Of a stretch of DNA of 63,530 nt, positions 49,997-59,532 are shown in pieces. The stretch comes from an uncultured Lachnospiraceae bacterium (GTDB lineage: Bacteria; Bacillota; Clostridia; Lachnospirales; Lachnospiraceae). Made by a program: the position numbers and the translations under genes. The notes under the pieces are model-generated. The model made no database searches, had not been told where the DNA came from, and was given only the letters and a program-made list of their open reading frames with translations. Location: positions 1 to 63,530 of the forward strand of contig CAJURQ010000018.1 of assembly GCA_910588955.1 (NCBI GenBank), written 5' to 3'. Each line of letters opens with the position of its first letter. The stretch's first letter is position 1.

Positions 49997-51144
49997 ATGA
50001 ATACATAAAGAAATATGTTGCGGATAAGGCAAAAACATGCAAAGTGGGAATTTTCGGAACTGGCAAGGGAACACCTGCCGCGGAAACATTTTTACAGGAA
50101 ATAGGGGTTGATGAGTACGCATATGTTGACAATGACGAGTCAAGGCAGGGAAGTATATTTCATGGGAAACAGGTAATTGGTCCAGCGGCACTTGACAGGG
50201 AATGGTTTGTCCTTGTTTCGAATCAGTATTTTCGAGATATCAGAGCACAGTTGGAGAAGATCGGGCTGCGGGAAGCAGAAGATTTTATATGGGCATTTGA
50301 TTTAGCCTACTATGACGGGCTGTTTCGGTATCCGGATGCGCCGCGGGTACCGGATATTTCAGTGGATGATATGGATGAGATTGAAGGACAGCTGAAGAAG
50401 TGTGCGGTTGTTGAACAAGTAGCTTGGTTTGAGGAAGCAGATTTTACAAAGTTTGAACAAGAGTTGGATTTTTCACGAGAGTACGGAAAAGGGATTAACA
50501 GACGCTACCGTCGAAAAATGATGGAATACTACTCTGTCTGCAAAATTTTGGGCTTTGATCATTGGAACGCTGAGGATGTTTATTTGGATATTGCGGCAGC
50601 AGGCAGTCCCTTTGCAATGTATTTAAGGGAAAAACGAGGCATCAATGCGTATGCGCTGGATTTAGTACAGGGAGCATATAAGGAGAAGGACTATTATTTA
50701 CAGGAAGATGCCACGCATATGCATTTTGCGGATCATTCAGTGAGCGCTATGTCGTTACAGTCGGCATTTGAAATGTTTGCCGGGGAGGCGGATATCAATT
50801 TTGTAAGGGAGACTGCGAGGGTGTTAAGACCTGGTGGGAAGGTTGTAATACTGCCGCTCTATATGGCGAAGATGTTTTTGTCAACCGTTTCACCCAACTA
50901 TTATCATGAGGGATATGCGGATGAAGGGGCTTATGAGTGTATTAGGACCGATTGCGGCGGTGCAGTTCCACTGGGGAGATTCTACAGTGTAGAGAAATTA
51001 AAGGAGAGAGTGCTTGACGCAGCGCAAAAAAATGGATTATCCGCCAAAATACTTTCCCTGTCAAATGAAATTGTAGAAGTGGATCGTTTTGTATATTTAA
51101 AATTCATTTTGATTTTGGAAAAACCGGAGAAAAGAAATGATTGA
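49993..51144 (+). CDS. class I methyltransferase with N-terminal Rossmann-like module
   Basis: This 383-residue protein starts in the ATGA overlap of the preceding gene. Residues about 15-115 form the Rossmann-like module (CKVGIFGTGKGTPAAETFL ... FVLVSNQYFRDIRAQLEKIG). From about 165 a methyltransferase domain follows with YLDIAAAGSPFAMYL as motif I, an acidic YALDLVQGAY and a late ETARVLRPGGKVVIL. Motif I is Ala-rich rather than Gly-rich, which is uncommon but found in some sugar methyltransferases. The target is not known. Confidence 0.75.
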   Translation: MNEYIKKYVADKAKTCKVGIFGTGKGTPAAETFLQEIGVDEYAYVDNDESRQGSIFHGKQVIGPAALDREWFVLVSNQYFRDIRAQLEKIGLREAEDFIWAFDLAYYDGLFRYPDAPRVPDISVDDMDEIEGQLKKCAVVEQVAWFEEADFTKFEQELDFSREYGKGINRRYRRKMMEYYSVCKILGFDHWNAEDVYLDIAAAGSPFAMYLREKRGINAYALDLVQGAYKEKDYYLQEDATHMHFADHSVSAMSLQSAFEMFAGEADINFVRETARVLRPGGKVVILPLYMAKMFLSTVSPNYYHEGYADEGAYECIRTDCGGAVPLGRFYSVEKLKERVLDAAQKNGLSAKILSLSNEIVEVDRFVYLKFILILEKPEKRND

Positions 51145-51799
51145 TGGAGATATAAATTTCAGGACAGAAATATTTGGCGATGAAGGATAAGGCTTTGATG
51201 TCTGCTGTGACGTTTATGAGAACAAAGAGAGAATCGTATGCTACTCTTTTGGGATTGGAGAGGACTTGAGTTTCAGCAGGGCGTTAGCAGAAAGATTTCC
51301 AAATTGTGAAATATATGCCTTCGATCCGACACCAAAGGCAATAGCATATGTGGAAGCTTACGATAAAAGCGTATTTCCTCATTTTGATTTTTATCAGTAT
51401 GGTCTGTCGGATAATGAAGATAAAACAGTGTTTTATCTTCCGAAGAACCCGGATTATGTATCCGGATCGGAGATAGAAAACGGTGGGGTAGATACCGGGC
51501 ATAAGATCGAGGTTCAGATGCATTTTTTGGGCTATCTGATGAAAATGCTGAATCATACATCCGTTGATCTTCTCAAGATGGATATAGAGGGATCGGAATT
51601 TAAGGTACTGCCTCAAATCTTGGATACGGGGATTGCAATAGGACAGATCTGTGTGGAGTTGCATAACAGGTTTTTTGACGATGGCGATGAGCGGCTGCGA
51701 TTGATTTTGGAGAGAATGCAAAATAGCGGCTATCGTATGATCAAAGTATCTGAACAGATGGAGGAATTTACGTTTATACATACGGATGTTCTGGCATGA
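51137..51799 (+). pseudogene. FkbM family methyltransferase with in-frame TAA
   Basis: The gene starts at ATG 51137, overlapping the previous gene by 8 bases. It reads 17 codons, meets TAA at 51188-51190, then continues in the same frame to 51799 with clear FkbM sequence: GFDVCCDVYENKERIV, YSFGIGEDLSFSRALAERFP (motif I), YAFDPTPKAIAYVEAY and LLKMDIEGSEFKVLPQIL. A start after the stop (for instance TTG 51266) would lose motif I, so the protein is probably not functional unless the stop is read through. The other FkbM gene at 45568 is intact. Confidence 0.82.
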
Positions 51800-51841
51800 G
51801 TATCAAAAAACCGAAATCTTCGGTCATGTTGAGGCAAACAG

Positions 51842-53353
51842 ATGAAAATAGCATATTTTTTAGACGACACAAAACAGATTGGCGGTTCGGGCAATTTGTT
51901 ATTGCAGCAGGCAAAACTGATGTCAGACATACATGAAACTATTGTGGTCCTCCCGCTGAATAAACATGGGGATTACAACCGCGAATATGCCAGACGCTGC
52001 AGGTCATATGCGATACCTTGTGTCTGCATAAGGTATGGCACAGCGTTTAGCTTTGCGGATATTGATTATTCGGAATCTATGAAGAGTGTGGCTGTGATTG
52101 AGGAGTTTGCAAGAAGCGAGTGCATTGATTTTTTTCATAGTGTGCAGTTGAACACTGCAGTTGAATATGTGTCAAGAAAACTAAAGATTCCGCACCTTAT
52201 GAATATATACCAGTTGGATGAATCGGAATTCAAGACATGTCCGGCTGATATCTATGCGGGGTTCCATATGTGTGATTCACAAATGTATTCTGCTCTGTGG
52301 GGCAGAATGCCAGGCTTGGAGTCGCGGTGTGTCAGACCGGTAGCGTTATGTGAGAATATAGTGAGGAAATCCGGGTATGCAAAGGACAAAATAAAGATAC
52401 TGATGCTGGGAATTGTTTGTGAGCGCAAAAACCAGATGGCGGCTATCCATGCGATAGAGAAGTACTGTGGTTCCTCTATGCCGGAGCTGCATATAGCGGG
52501 GGACATATGGCTGCCCTATGCGGAAAAGTGTATTTCCTATGTAAGGGAACACGGGTTGGAGAAAAATATAGTTTTTCATGGATTTGTGAGCGACATCAGA
52601 CCGTTATTGGAGGAGTGTGACTGCCTGTTGTGTTCCAGCAAGGATGAATCCTTCCCGTCGTCCATGGTGGAGGCTCTGTCATATGATCTGACAATTATCT
52701 CTACGCCGGTGGCGGGTGTTCCAGAGCTGTTTAGAGATAAAGAGAATTCATTTATCAGCAGGGATTATTCAGCGGAATCCATTGGACAGAGCATTGCAGA
52801 ATGCATGGAGTATCATGCAAACGGAAAAATCAGAGAAATCCACGAGAATGCAGCAGATACATGGGAAACATGTTTTGACAGAAACCTGGTAAGGAGGCAG
52901 ATTGACTCTTATTATCAATATATATTGTCAACTGGGCAGTTTAAGAGCCTGCATGCATTTTTGAAAATAGCAGATTATGTAGAGCCGGTGGAAAAGCTGT
53001 TAAAGGATGTGAATGCCGACGGTGAGGAATGGATATATAATAGAGGCTTATATTATATGTTTCTCAGAGACAAAATGCCAGAAGGAGAAATATACATTTG
53101 GGGGGCAGGAAAACTGGGGAAACTCACGTATCGCATTTTGGAGAAGGTATTTCCAGACTTAAAAGTAATGGCTTTTATTGATACATACAAGGAGGGAAGC
53201 TATTGCGGTGTGCCGGTGATGAGGCTGAGAGACATGCCAATTAGAAAGGATGCTTATTATTGTATTAGTTTTGCCGAAGATAGGGAAGCGGCATTCAGGT
53301 ATTTGAGGGATAAAGGATTAGCGTGCAGTACACAGGTTTGGTATATGCCGTAA
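51842..53353 (+). CDS. GT4 family glycosyltransferase with C-terminal Rossmann-like module
   Basis: This is a 503-residue retaining-type glycosyltransferase. The N-terminal GT-B half begins KIAYFLDDTKQIGGSGNLLL. The donor-binding half has ILMLGIVCERKNQMAAIHAI and the motif CSSKDESFPSSMVEALSYDL, in which the Glu pair binds the nucleotide sugar. From about residue 415 a Rossmann-like module follows (EIYIWGAGKLGKLTYRIL). It follows the broken FkbM gene by 42 bases. The donor cannot be told. Confidence 0.86.
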   Translation: MKIAYFLDDTKQIGGSGNLLLQQAKLMSDIHETIVVLPLNKHGDYNREYARRCRSYAIPCVCIRYGTAFSFADIDYSESMKSVAVIEEFARSECIDFFHSVQLNTAVEYVSRKLKIPHLMNIYQLDESEFKTCPADIYAGFHMCDSQMYSALWGRMPGLESRCVRPVALCENIVRKSGYAKDKIKILMLGIVCERKNQMAAIHAIEKYCGSSMPELHIAGDIWLPYAEKCISYVREHGLEKNIVFHGFVSDIRPLLEECDCLLCSSKDESFPSSMVEALSYDLTIISTPVAGVPELFRDKENSFISRDYSAESIGQSIAECMEYHANGKIREIHENAADTWETCFDRNLVRRQIDSYYQYILSTGQFKSLHAFLKIADYVEPVEKLLKDVNADGEEWIYNRGLYYMFLRDKMPEGEIYIWGAGKLGKLTYRILEKVFPDLKVMAFIDTYKEGSYCGVPVMRLRDMPIRKDAYYCISFAEDREAAFRYLRDKGLACSTQVWYMP

Positions 53354-53387
53354 AATTTGAAAATGTATAGGGAGAAGATAGTTTATA

Positions 53388-54440
53388 ATGAAAAAACTTT
53401 TGATCTGGGGAACTGGAAAAAACACAAGAAAATTGATTGATAACGGATATGCCGGTGAAATTATCGGATTTATTGAGACCGTTAAAACAGGGGATTTGTT
53501 TATAGGAAAGCCCATATATGGCAGCAATGAGATTCCCGCCGGCTATGATTATATTATTGTGGCAAGTTCGTATGTGAGTGAGATTCATGCACTGTGTTTG
53601 GCGCGGCAGATTGATTTATCCAAGGTGATATTTTTATATGGAGTCAAAGAACAAAAGGGGTGCTGTGAACCGGAGATTTTAAAAGAAATATTAGGGGAAG
53701 CAAATTATACCTTGTACTGTGCCGAATATGGACTGATAGAGGAAACGTTCGTCAGGGCAGATGCAGAGAAATACAGCCGGTTAAACAGGCGGGAATCCTT
53801 TGCTATACAGGAGCGGTATATGCGACCGGTTATAGCAGATAAATATGCGCCGGCAGGAACGGTTGGAAATTATTTTTTTCAAGACTTATGGGCGGCGCGT
53901 CTGATCGTGAAGCAGGGAGTAAAAGAGCATTTCGACATCGGCTCAAGGTTAGATGGTTTTATAGCACATCTGCTTGCGGCGGGGATTGATGTGACAATGA
54001 TAGATGTAAGAGAATTTCCGGCGGAAATAGAAAACTTGCATACGATAGTGGATGATGCGACAACTCTGCGTCAACTGGAAGATGGAAGCGTGAGAAGCAT
54101 GTCTGCTCTTTGTTCCCTGGAACATTTTGGGCTGGGGCGATACGGAGATCCGATAGATGCGGAGGCATGCTTTAAGTGCTTTGAAAATATTCAGAAGAAA
54201 TTGCAAAAGGGTGGAAATCTATATCTTTCTGTGCCGATCGGAAAAGAGCGGGTAGAGTTTAATGCGCACAGAGTATTTTTTGCAAGTACGATAATCGATT
54301 GTTTTCATGGATTAGAATTGAAGGAATTTTCATGTGTATTTGACGGCAAGATAGAATATGACGTGGACATACATAAATATGATGATGATCCACATAACGG
54401 CGAGTGGAGATACGGGCTGTTTCATTTTTGCAATTCATAG
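53388..54440 (+). CDS. DUF268 methyltransferase-like protein with N-terminal Rossmann-like module
   Basis: In this 350-residue protein residues 1-95 form the Rossmann-like module (KKLLIWGTGKNTRKLI ... DYIIVASSYVSEIHALCLA). Residues about 120-350 match DUF268, a divergent methyltransferase-like family found in glycan loci, with HFDIGSRLDGFIAHLLAAG as a motif I equivalent and LCSLEHFGLGRYGDPIDAEA. GGGAGAAG precedes the ATG. It probably modifies a sugar of the same glycan. Confidence 0.78.
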   Translation: MKKLLIWGTGKNTRKLIDNGYAGEIIGFIETVKTGDLFIGKPIYGSNEIPAGYDYIIVASSYVSEIHALCLARQIDLSKVIFLYGVKEQKGCCEPEILKEILGEANYTLYCAEYGLIEETFVRADAEKYSRLNRRESFAIQERYMRPVIADKYAPAGTVGNYFFQDLWAARLIVKQGVKEHFDIGSRLDGFIAHLLAAGIDVTMIDVREFPAEIENLHTIVDDATTLRQLEDGSVRSMSALCSLEHFGLGRYGDPIDAEACFKCFENIQKKLQKGGNLYLSVPIGKERVEFNAHRVFFASTIIDCFHGLELKEFSCVFDGKIEYDVDIHKYDDDPHNGEWRYGLFHFCNS

Positions 54441-54470
54441 AAATCTGAGAGTGCAGCGGGAGGACAGAAA

Positions 54471-54947
54471 ATGAAAAAAGGGATGATATCAATATTGTCA
54501 GCAACAGCAGGGGCTGCCATCGGCGCAAGCGTGGTGGGAAAGACAGTCCTTAGGGAAAAGGATAAGGCAAAGTCTATGGCAGACAAGCATCTGGCACTCT
54601 TTCTGATGATGAATCAGTGGGTGAAGGTGAAACAGGAGGGAAAGAGTATATCGGCATACCTTGCGGAAAATGGCTATAAAAAGATTGCCGTTTACGGCAT
54701 GAGCTACGCAGGGGAGACACTCTTTGACGAGTTGAAAGACACGGAAGTTACGGCGGCATATGGGATTGACGAAAAAGCCGATGCGGTCTATACGGATGAG
54801 GAAGTGTTTATGCCGGAGGATGACCTTCCGGAGGTGGATGCCGTGGTCGTGACGGCAATCACGTTCTTCGATGAAATTGTGGAAAAGCTGTCGGGGAAAC
54901 TGGACTGTCCCATTCTCTCGCTGGAAAATATTTTGTATGAGGTATAG
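54471..54947 (+). CDS. stand-alone Rossmann-like module protein
   Basis: This 158-residue protein has an N-terminal hydrophobic Ala/Gly-rich stretch (ISILSATAGAAIGASVVG) that could anchor it in the membrane, then one Rossmann-like module (KKIAVYGMSYAGETLFDEL ... VDAVVVTAITFFDEIVEKL). It is the only member of the module group that stands without a catalytic partner. It may be the membrane anchor or hub that the fused modules bind, which is an inference from architecture. Confidence 0.6.
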   Translation: MKKGMISILSATAGAAIGASVVGKTVLREKDKAKSMADKHLALFLMMNQWVKVKQEGKSISAYLAENGYKKIAVYGMSYAGETLFDELKDTEVTAAYGIDEKADAVYTDEEVFMPEDDLPEVDAVVVTAITFFDEIVEKLSGKLDCPILSLENILYEV

Positions 54948-54986
54948 GGAAAATGCTCAACAGACGCAAGGAGGTGTAACGCACCA

Positions 54987-55850
54987 GTGATCATTGTACG
55001 GATATGGGAAGGACTGGGAAATCAAATGTTCCAGTATGCTTATGCGCGTGCACTCGCGAAGGAGAGGCAGGATGTATATTTGGACTTGGGTAAGGCATAT
55101 GATGATTTTTTCCCTCGGCTGCTGACGGCTGCGCGGAGAGAGACAACCGTTGATCATTTTCGGATTACCCTGCCGTCTGTGGATGTAGAAAAGCTTGGAC
55201 GTTATTCTTATCTGAGGCGGAAAAACGGGGTGGAATATTTGATAGCGGAGATGGCACAGAAAAAAATGTGGCCGTTTGCCTTTATAGAAACAAAAGTGCC
55301 TGATGAGATTCCGTTAATTCATAAGTGGAACAGGAATTGTTACATAAAGGGCTGGTTTCAGAATGAGAATGTATTTGCTGGAATCAGGCGGGAGCTTTTG
55401 AGAGAATTTTCACCAAAAGAGAAAATTAGAATCCCTAAGATGTTAATGGGAAAAATATTCGAAAAGGAGAGCGTAGCGGTACATATAAGAAGAGGGGATT
55501 ATGTGACAACTCATATTGTGCTTCCGGTGACGTATTATAAACGTGCTAAGACGGAAATAGAAAAAAGAGTGCAGGATCCAATTTATATTGTATTTTCTGA
55601 TGACTATAAGTGGGCGAAAGAGCACGTCGATTTAGGCGAAAATGTTGTATATGTGGATGAGGTGACAGACTGGAAAGACTATGAACAATTATATGTCATG
55701 AGCAGATGCAAAAATCAAATCATTGCCAATAGCACGTTCAGCTGGTGGGCGGCTTGGTTGAATCAAAATCAAGATAAGGTGATTGTCATGCCTAAACAAT
55801 ATGTTATGAGCGCATCCAATTTAAGGATAAAGAATTCGATTGTTATTTAG
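54987..55850 (+). CDS. GT11 alpha-1,2-fucosyltransferase-like glycosyltransferase
   Basis: This 287-residue cytosolic or membrane-associated transferase belongs to GT11. Three motifs are clear: VRIWEGLGNQMFQYAYARAL at the start, VHIRRGDYV (about residue 165, the family's HxRRGD motif) and NSTFSWWAAWL near the C-terminus. The start is GTG 54987 with AAGGAGGTG upstream. GT11 enzymes usually transfer fucose from GDP-fucose. No GDP-fucose genes are in the window, so the donor must be made elsewhere. Confidence 0.88.
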   Translation: MIIVRIWEGLGNQMFQYAYARALAKERQDVYLDLGKAYDDFFPRLLTAARRETTVDHFRITLPSVDVEKLGRYSYLRRKNGVEYLIAEMAQKKMWPFAFIETKVPDEIPLIHKWNRNCYIKGWFQNENVFAGIRRELLREFSPKEKIRIPKMLMGKIFEKESVAVHIRRGDYVTTHIVLPVTYYKRAKTEIEKRVQDPIYIVFSDDYKWAKEHVDLGENVVYVDEVTDWKDYEQLYVMSRCKNQIIANSTFSWWAAWLNQNQDKVIVMPKQYVMSASNLRIKNSIVI

Positions 55851-55882
55851 AGGAAACAAACCCGAACGGGAGACAGGATAGT

Positions 55883-57094
55883 ATGAATGATAAAATGATT
55901 ATTTTTGGTAGCGGTCAAATCGGTCACGACGCGCTTGTGTTTTTCGGGAGCGAGAATATCGACTGTTTCTGTGACAACAACCCGGTGCTCCGGAGTACGG
56001 AAAAATATGGAAAGACGGTGGTCTCGTTTGATGATCTGAAAACCGGTTACAGGGAAGCGGTGGTCATGATTGCGGTGGCGGGAGCCAGTGCTTATGATAT
56101 TGTGAGACAATGTGAAGAAAACGGTATACAGGATTATCTGGTCTATTCCTTTCTGAGGGAAACTTGTCCGGATTTTGACGGGAAACGGATGCTTGCCTTG
56201 ATTGAAAGACCTGAGGACAGGCTTGGCATACGCAAAGATATTTATTTGAAAAGGACCCGTCAGTTGGAAGAACAGCTTCAATATTTCATGAGACATGCGG
56301 ATATCCATTCCATGAAACCTGCCAGAGGGGAGCTCAGACGCAGACAGCGGGATTGCGTGCGGGTTTCCGCGGAGTTTTTCAGAAAGATAGGAGTACTTGG
56401 CATCAGTCCGATGCTGTATGCGGGAAACCTGCTCGGGTATGTCAGGCACGGCGGATTTATCCCTTGGGATGATGATATTGACTTTGCGCTGATCCGTAAA
56501 GAGTATGAAATGCTGAAAACGTACTGCAGGAAATATATGTATTCTTCGAAAGAGTGGGATGAGAGGACGGTCACGGAGGGGAAGGAGATTGCGCCCGGCA
56601 TGGAAGGCTATTTCTGGTTTTCACAGCATGACTATTTCTCCGTGGTGGCTGTGTTTGATAACGATTACAGGATAAATATGGACTTTTTTTCACTGGACTA
56701 TTATGCGGACGAGAGCAGCATGAAGAAATTAAAGCGGCAGACAGGCATGATAAGGGAAAGGCTGGTCGGCTTGGAGTCAGAGACGGAGAAAGCAGCGTAT
56801 GTTGAGCGCCTGATTGCGGAAAACAGTCTTAACACGGTGGAGGAAAGCAGCAGAATATATTTTGGGATTGACAATATGGAGATGTTTTGCAGACATCAGA
56901 AGGAGGACTTTATCCCAAAGGAAACGGTGTTTCCGCTGCGGCGGGTTCTATGGGAGGGCGAATGGTTTTTTGCCCCAAACCGACCGGAAGATTTTCTCGA
57001 GCATGAATTTGAAAATCCTTGGGATTTTCCTTCGGATATCGGTATTCCGGGGCACTATAAGATCGACGTGGAAAAAGAGCAGCAGGGGGGTTGA
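55883..57094 (+). CDS. LicD family phosphotransferase with N-terminal Rossmann-like module
   Basis: In this 403-residue protein residues 1-110 form the Rossmann-like module (KMIIFGSGQIGHDALVFF ... VVMIAVAGASAYDIVRQC). A LicD domain (about 155-395) follows, with GNLLGYVRHGGFIPWDDDID, whose acidic run binds metal, and later NPWDFPSDIGI. LicD proteins add phosphocholine or related phospho-substituents to glycans. A nucleotidyltransferase that could make the CDP-activated donor is encoded at 61220. Confidence 0.86.
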   Translation: MNDKMIIFGSGQIGHDALVFFGSENIDCFCDNNPVLRSTEKYGKTVVSFDDLKTGYREAVVMIAVAGASAYDIVRQCEENGIQDYLVYSFLRETCPDFDGKRMLALIERPEDRLGIRKDIYLKRTRQLEEQLQYFMRHADIHSMKPARGELRRRQRDCVRVSAEFFRKIGVLGISPMLYAGNLLGYVRHGGFIPWDDDIDFALIRKEYEMLKTYCRKYMYSSKEWDERTVTEGKEIAPGMEGYFWFSQHDYFSVVAVFDNDYRINMDFFSLDYYADESSMKKLKRQTGMIRERLVGLESETEKAAYVERLIAENSLNTVEESSRIYFGIDNMEMFCRHQKEDFIPKETVFPLRRVLWEGEWFFAPNRPEDFLEHEFENPWDFPSDIGIPGHYKIDVEKEQQGG

Positions 57095-57120
57095 CCTGAT
57101 ATGCAGATGAGGAGTATGAG

Positions 57121-58059
57121 ATGGCAGGGGACAGAGTTAAGGTATCGGTGATCATGCCTTCCTATAATAAGGCACCGTATATTGGCAGGTCGATCGAATC
57201 GGTCATAAATCAGACGTTTGCGGACTGGGAACTGATTATAGTGGACGACGCATCCACGGACAACAGCATGGAAGTGATAGCCGGATATGGGGATGGGCGG
57301 ATGAAAGTGCTGCGCAACGAAAAGAACATGGGGATTGCGTATACGAGGAACAGGGCGCTGTCCACGGCTGCGGGAGAGTATATCGCGGTACTGGATGCCG
57401 ATGATATCAGCCCTGATTACCGGTTTGAACATGAGGTGGATTTTCTGGAAAAGCGAAAAGACATATCCGTTGTGTATGGCGGCTGCCAGGAAATTGATGC
57501 CGATGATAAGCACGGAAAGCTGTATATATCGGCATTTCATAACCCCAGCTTTGTCAAGGCAAATCTGCTGGTCCGGGATGTGATCCCGAACGGCAGCGCG
57601 ATGTACAGAAAACATTTTGCCGAAAAGCACAATATCCGATACAGGGAGGAGTTTATGGGGATGGACGATTACCTGTTCTGGATCGAATGCGCGGCATGCG
57701 GGAGAATTGCGGGTGTCCCGGAAACAATGCTCTACTGGAGAAATCTTTCTGACAATGCAACGGCACGCTCGGTAAAGGAAGAAAACGGGACAAAAAGGGA
57801 GAAGAAATACTGTGAGATACATGGGGAAGCGCTGAGACGGTTCGGATTCAGCCTGGATGCGGGGGAGTTGGAGATTTATAACATGTGTCTGGCGGAGGGC
57901 GGATACAGGCTGTCAAACAGCAATGAGGCGGAAGGGTTTTTGCGGGTAATGAGAAAACTCTGCGGTCAGGCGGCTGGTAAGGAGGAACGGGCAGAGTACA
58001 TCAAAGTATTCCGTCGGGAATTCGGCAGGGCGCTTGAAAAGTCTTATATCTGGGATTAA
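57121..58059 (+). CDS. GT2 family glycosyltransferase
   Basis: This 312-residue GT-A enzyme has VSVIMPSYNKAPYIGRSIES at the N-terminus, VDDASTDNSMEVI (the uridine-binding Asp pair), NMGIAYTRNRAL and VLDADDISPDYR, with the DxD metal motif. It has no module fusion and no membrane helix. ATGAGGAGTATGAG precedes its start. It probably adds one sugar to a lipid- or protein-linked acceptor. Confidence 0.9.
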   Translation: MAGDRVKVSVIMPSYNKAPYIGRSIESVINQTFADWELIIVDDASTDNSMEVIAGYGDGRMKVLRNEKNMGIAYTRNRALSTAAGEYIAVLDADDISPDYRFEHEVDFLEKRKDISVVYGGCQEIDADDKHGKLYISAFHNPSFVKANLLVRDVIPNGSAMYRKHFAEKHNIRYREEFMGMDDYLFWIECAACGRIAGVPETMLYWRNLSDNATARSVKEENGTKREKKYCEIHGEALRRFGFSLDAGELEIYNMCLAEGGYRLSNSNEAEGFLRVMRKLCGQAAGKEERAEYIKVFRREFGRALEKSYIWD

Positions 58060-58075
58060 TCGGGGGTAACAGAGA

Positions 58076-59467
58076 GTGCGTATCTTACTATTTGGGACCG
58101 GGGATTACTACCGCAAATACAGGGACTGGTTCAGGCGGGAGGATATTCTTGGTCTGGTTGACAATGATGAGAACAAAAGAGGTACCCTGGTTGACGGATA
58201 TAAGGTGTATCTGCCACAGGAAGCAGTTCAGCTGTCCTTTGACTGCGTGGTAATATTGAGCGTGCACGAAGAAGGGATGCGCAGACAGCTCCTGGAATTG
58301 GGTGTGCCGGATGACACGATATATATTTTTTCGGAACTGTATAAGCATCCCGAACTGATCATGCCGGAACGGGCGGTCTGTTTGTGGGGTGGTGACAGGC
58401 TGCTTTCGGGGATCCTGTCAGGCGGGCATGCTGGTGCGGTTCTGCTCATGTCGCACAATCTGGACTTGAACGGAGCGGCGCTGGCAATGTTTTATCTGGC
58501 GCGGATTCTCGCCAAAAATGGCTTTTCTGTATTTTTTGCATCCTGGACGGACGGTGCGCTTCGGCAGTATCTGTATGAGGAAAACATTCCGGTAGTCATT
58601 GACCCGAATCTGCAGATGAGAACGCAGAGGGAGGTGAAGTGGACGCACAGGTTTCGCAGAATCATATGCAATACATTAAATTATTATCTGTTTTTAGCGG
58701 ACAGAAGCCCGGAGAATCAGACCATATGGTGGCTGCACGATCCCGTCATGTTTTACAGAAGTCTCGATCAGGAGCTTTTACATAGAATAAAACCTGAGAA
58801 TCTGGCCGTATATGCGGTCAGCCCGATAGCGGAAGGAGCATTTAAAACGTATTTTCCTGATTTTGAGGTAAGACAGCTGGTATATGGTATTCCGGATGTC
58901 CCGCTTCAAAAAAAAATCCATTATAAAATGGAATTGATTGTGATCGGGAATGTCCAGGAGTATAAGGGACAGGATATTCTGGTCCGGGCGCTTGAGATGC
59001 TGGACGATGAGATTCTAAGCCGTATTCATGTAAAAGTGGTTGGATTCCGGTCAACGGCGTATGCGGATGGGGTGAAACGATCGGCGGAGAAATTGGGAGA
59101 TGTCATATCGTTTATCCCGCCTGTAGACAGGGAGGGCGTCCACAGGCTGTTAGATGAGTCGGATGTCTTGATCTGTCCGTCCCGGGTGGACACGATGTCC
59201 ATCGTCACAAATGAGGGAATGCAGCATGGTCTGCCGTGTATCGTTTCAGATGCGGCAGGGGTCTCTGCTTATATCAAAAACGGCGAAAATGGATTCATTG
59301 TGAGACGGGGTGACGCCAGCGCGCTGGCAGAGAGGATTGCCTGGTGTGTGGAACACCGGAAAGACCTGGAACAGATCGGGAAGGCATCCCGGATGGTCTA
59401 CGAGCAGTATTTTACAATGGAAGTCTTTGAAAAAAATGTGCTTAAGGTTATTCGGGAGGTCCTATAA
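58076..59467 (+). CDS. GT4 family glycosyltransferase with N-terminal Rossmann-like module
   Basis: This 463-residue protein starts at GTG 58076, 16 bases after the previous stop. Residues 1-100 are the Rossmann-like module (RILLFGTGDYYRKYRDWF ... VVILSVHEEGMRRQLLEL). A GT-B glycosyltransferase follows, with LMSHNLDLNGAALAMFYLA, the donor motifs LIVIGNVQEYKGQDIL and CPSRVDTMSIVTNEGMQHGL. Note the opposite module position to the GT4 enzyme at 51842, where it is C-terminal. Confidence 0.87.
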   Translation: MRILLFGTGDYYRKYRDWFRREDILGLVDNDENKRGTLVDGYKVYLPQEAVQLSFDCVVILSVHEEGMRRQLLELGVPDDTIYIFSELYKHPELIMPERAVCLWGGDRLLSGILSGGHAGAVLLMSHNLDLNGAALAMFYLARILAKNGFSVFFASWTDGALRQYLYEENIPVVIDPNLQMRTQREVKWTHRFRRIICNTLNYYLFLADRSPENQTIWWLHDPVMFYRSLDQELLHRIKPENLAVYAVSPIAEGAFKTYFPDFEVRQLVYGIPDVPLQKKIHYKMELIVIGNVQEYKGQDILVRALEMLDDEILSRIHVKVVGFRSTAYADGVKRSAEKLGDVISFIPPVDREGVHRLLDESDVLICPSRVDTMSIVTNEGMQHGLPCIVSDAAGVSAYIKNGENGFIVRRGDASALAERIAWCVEHRKDLEQIGKASRMVYEQYFTMEVFEKNVLKVIREVL

Positions 59468-59532
59468 ACAGATCAGAATCCGAAGGGGATGGACGCGGAA
59501 GAAAAATGTAAAGAAGATAATGAGGAAGGAAA

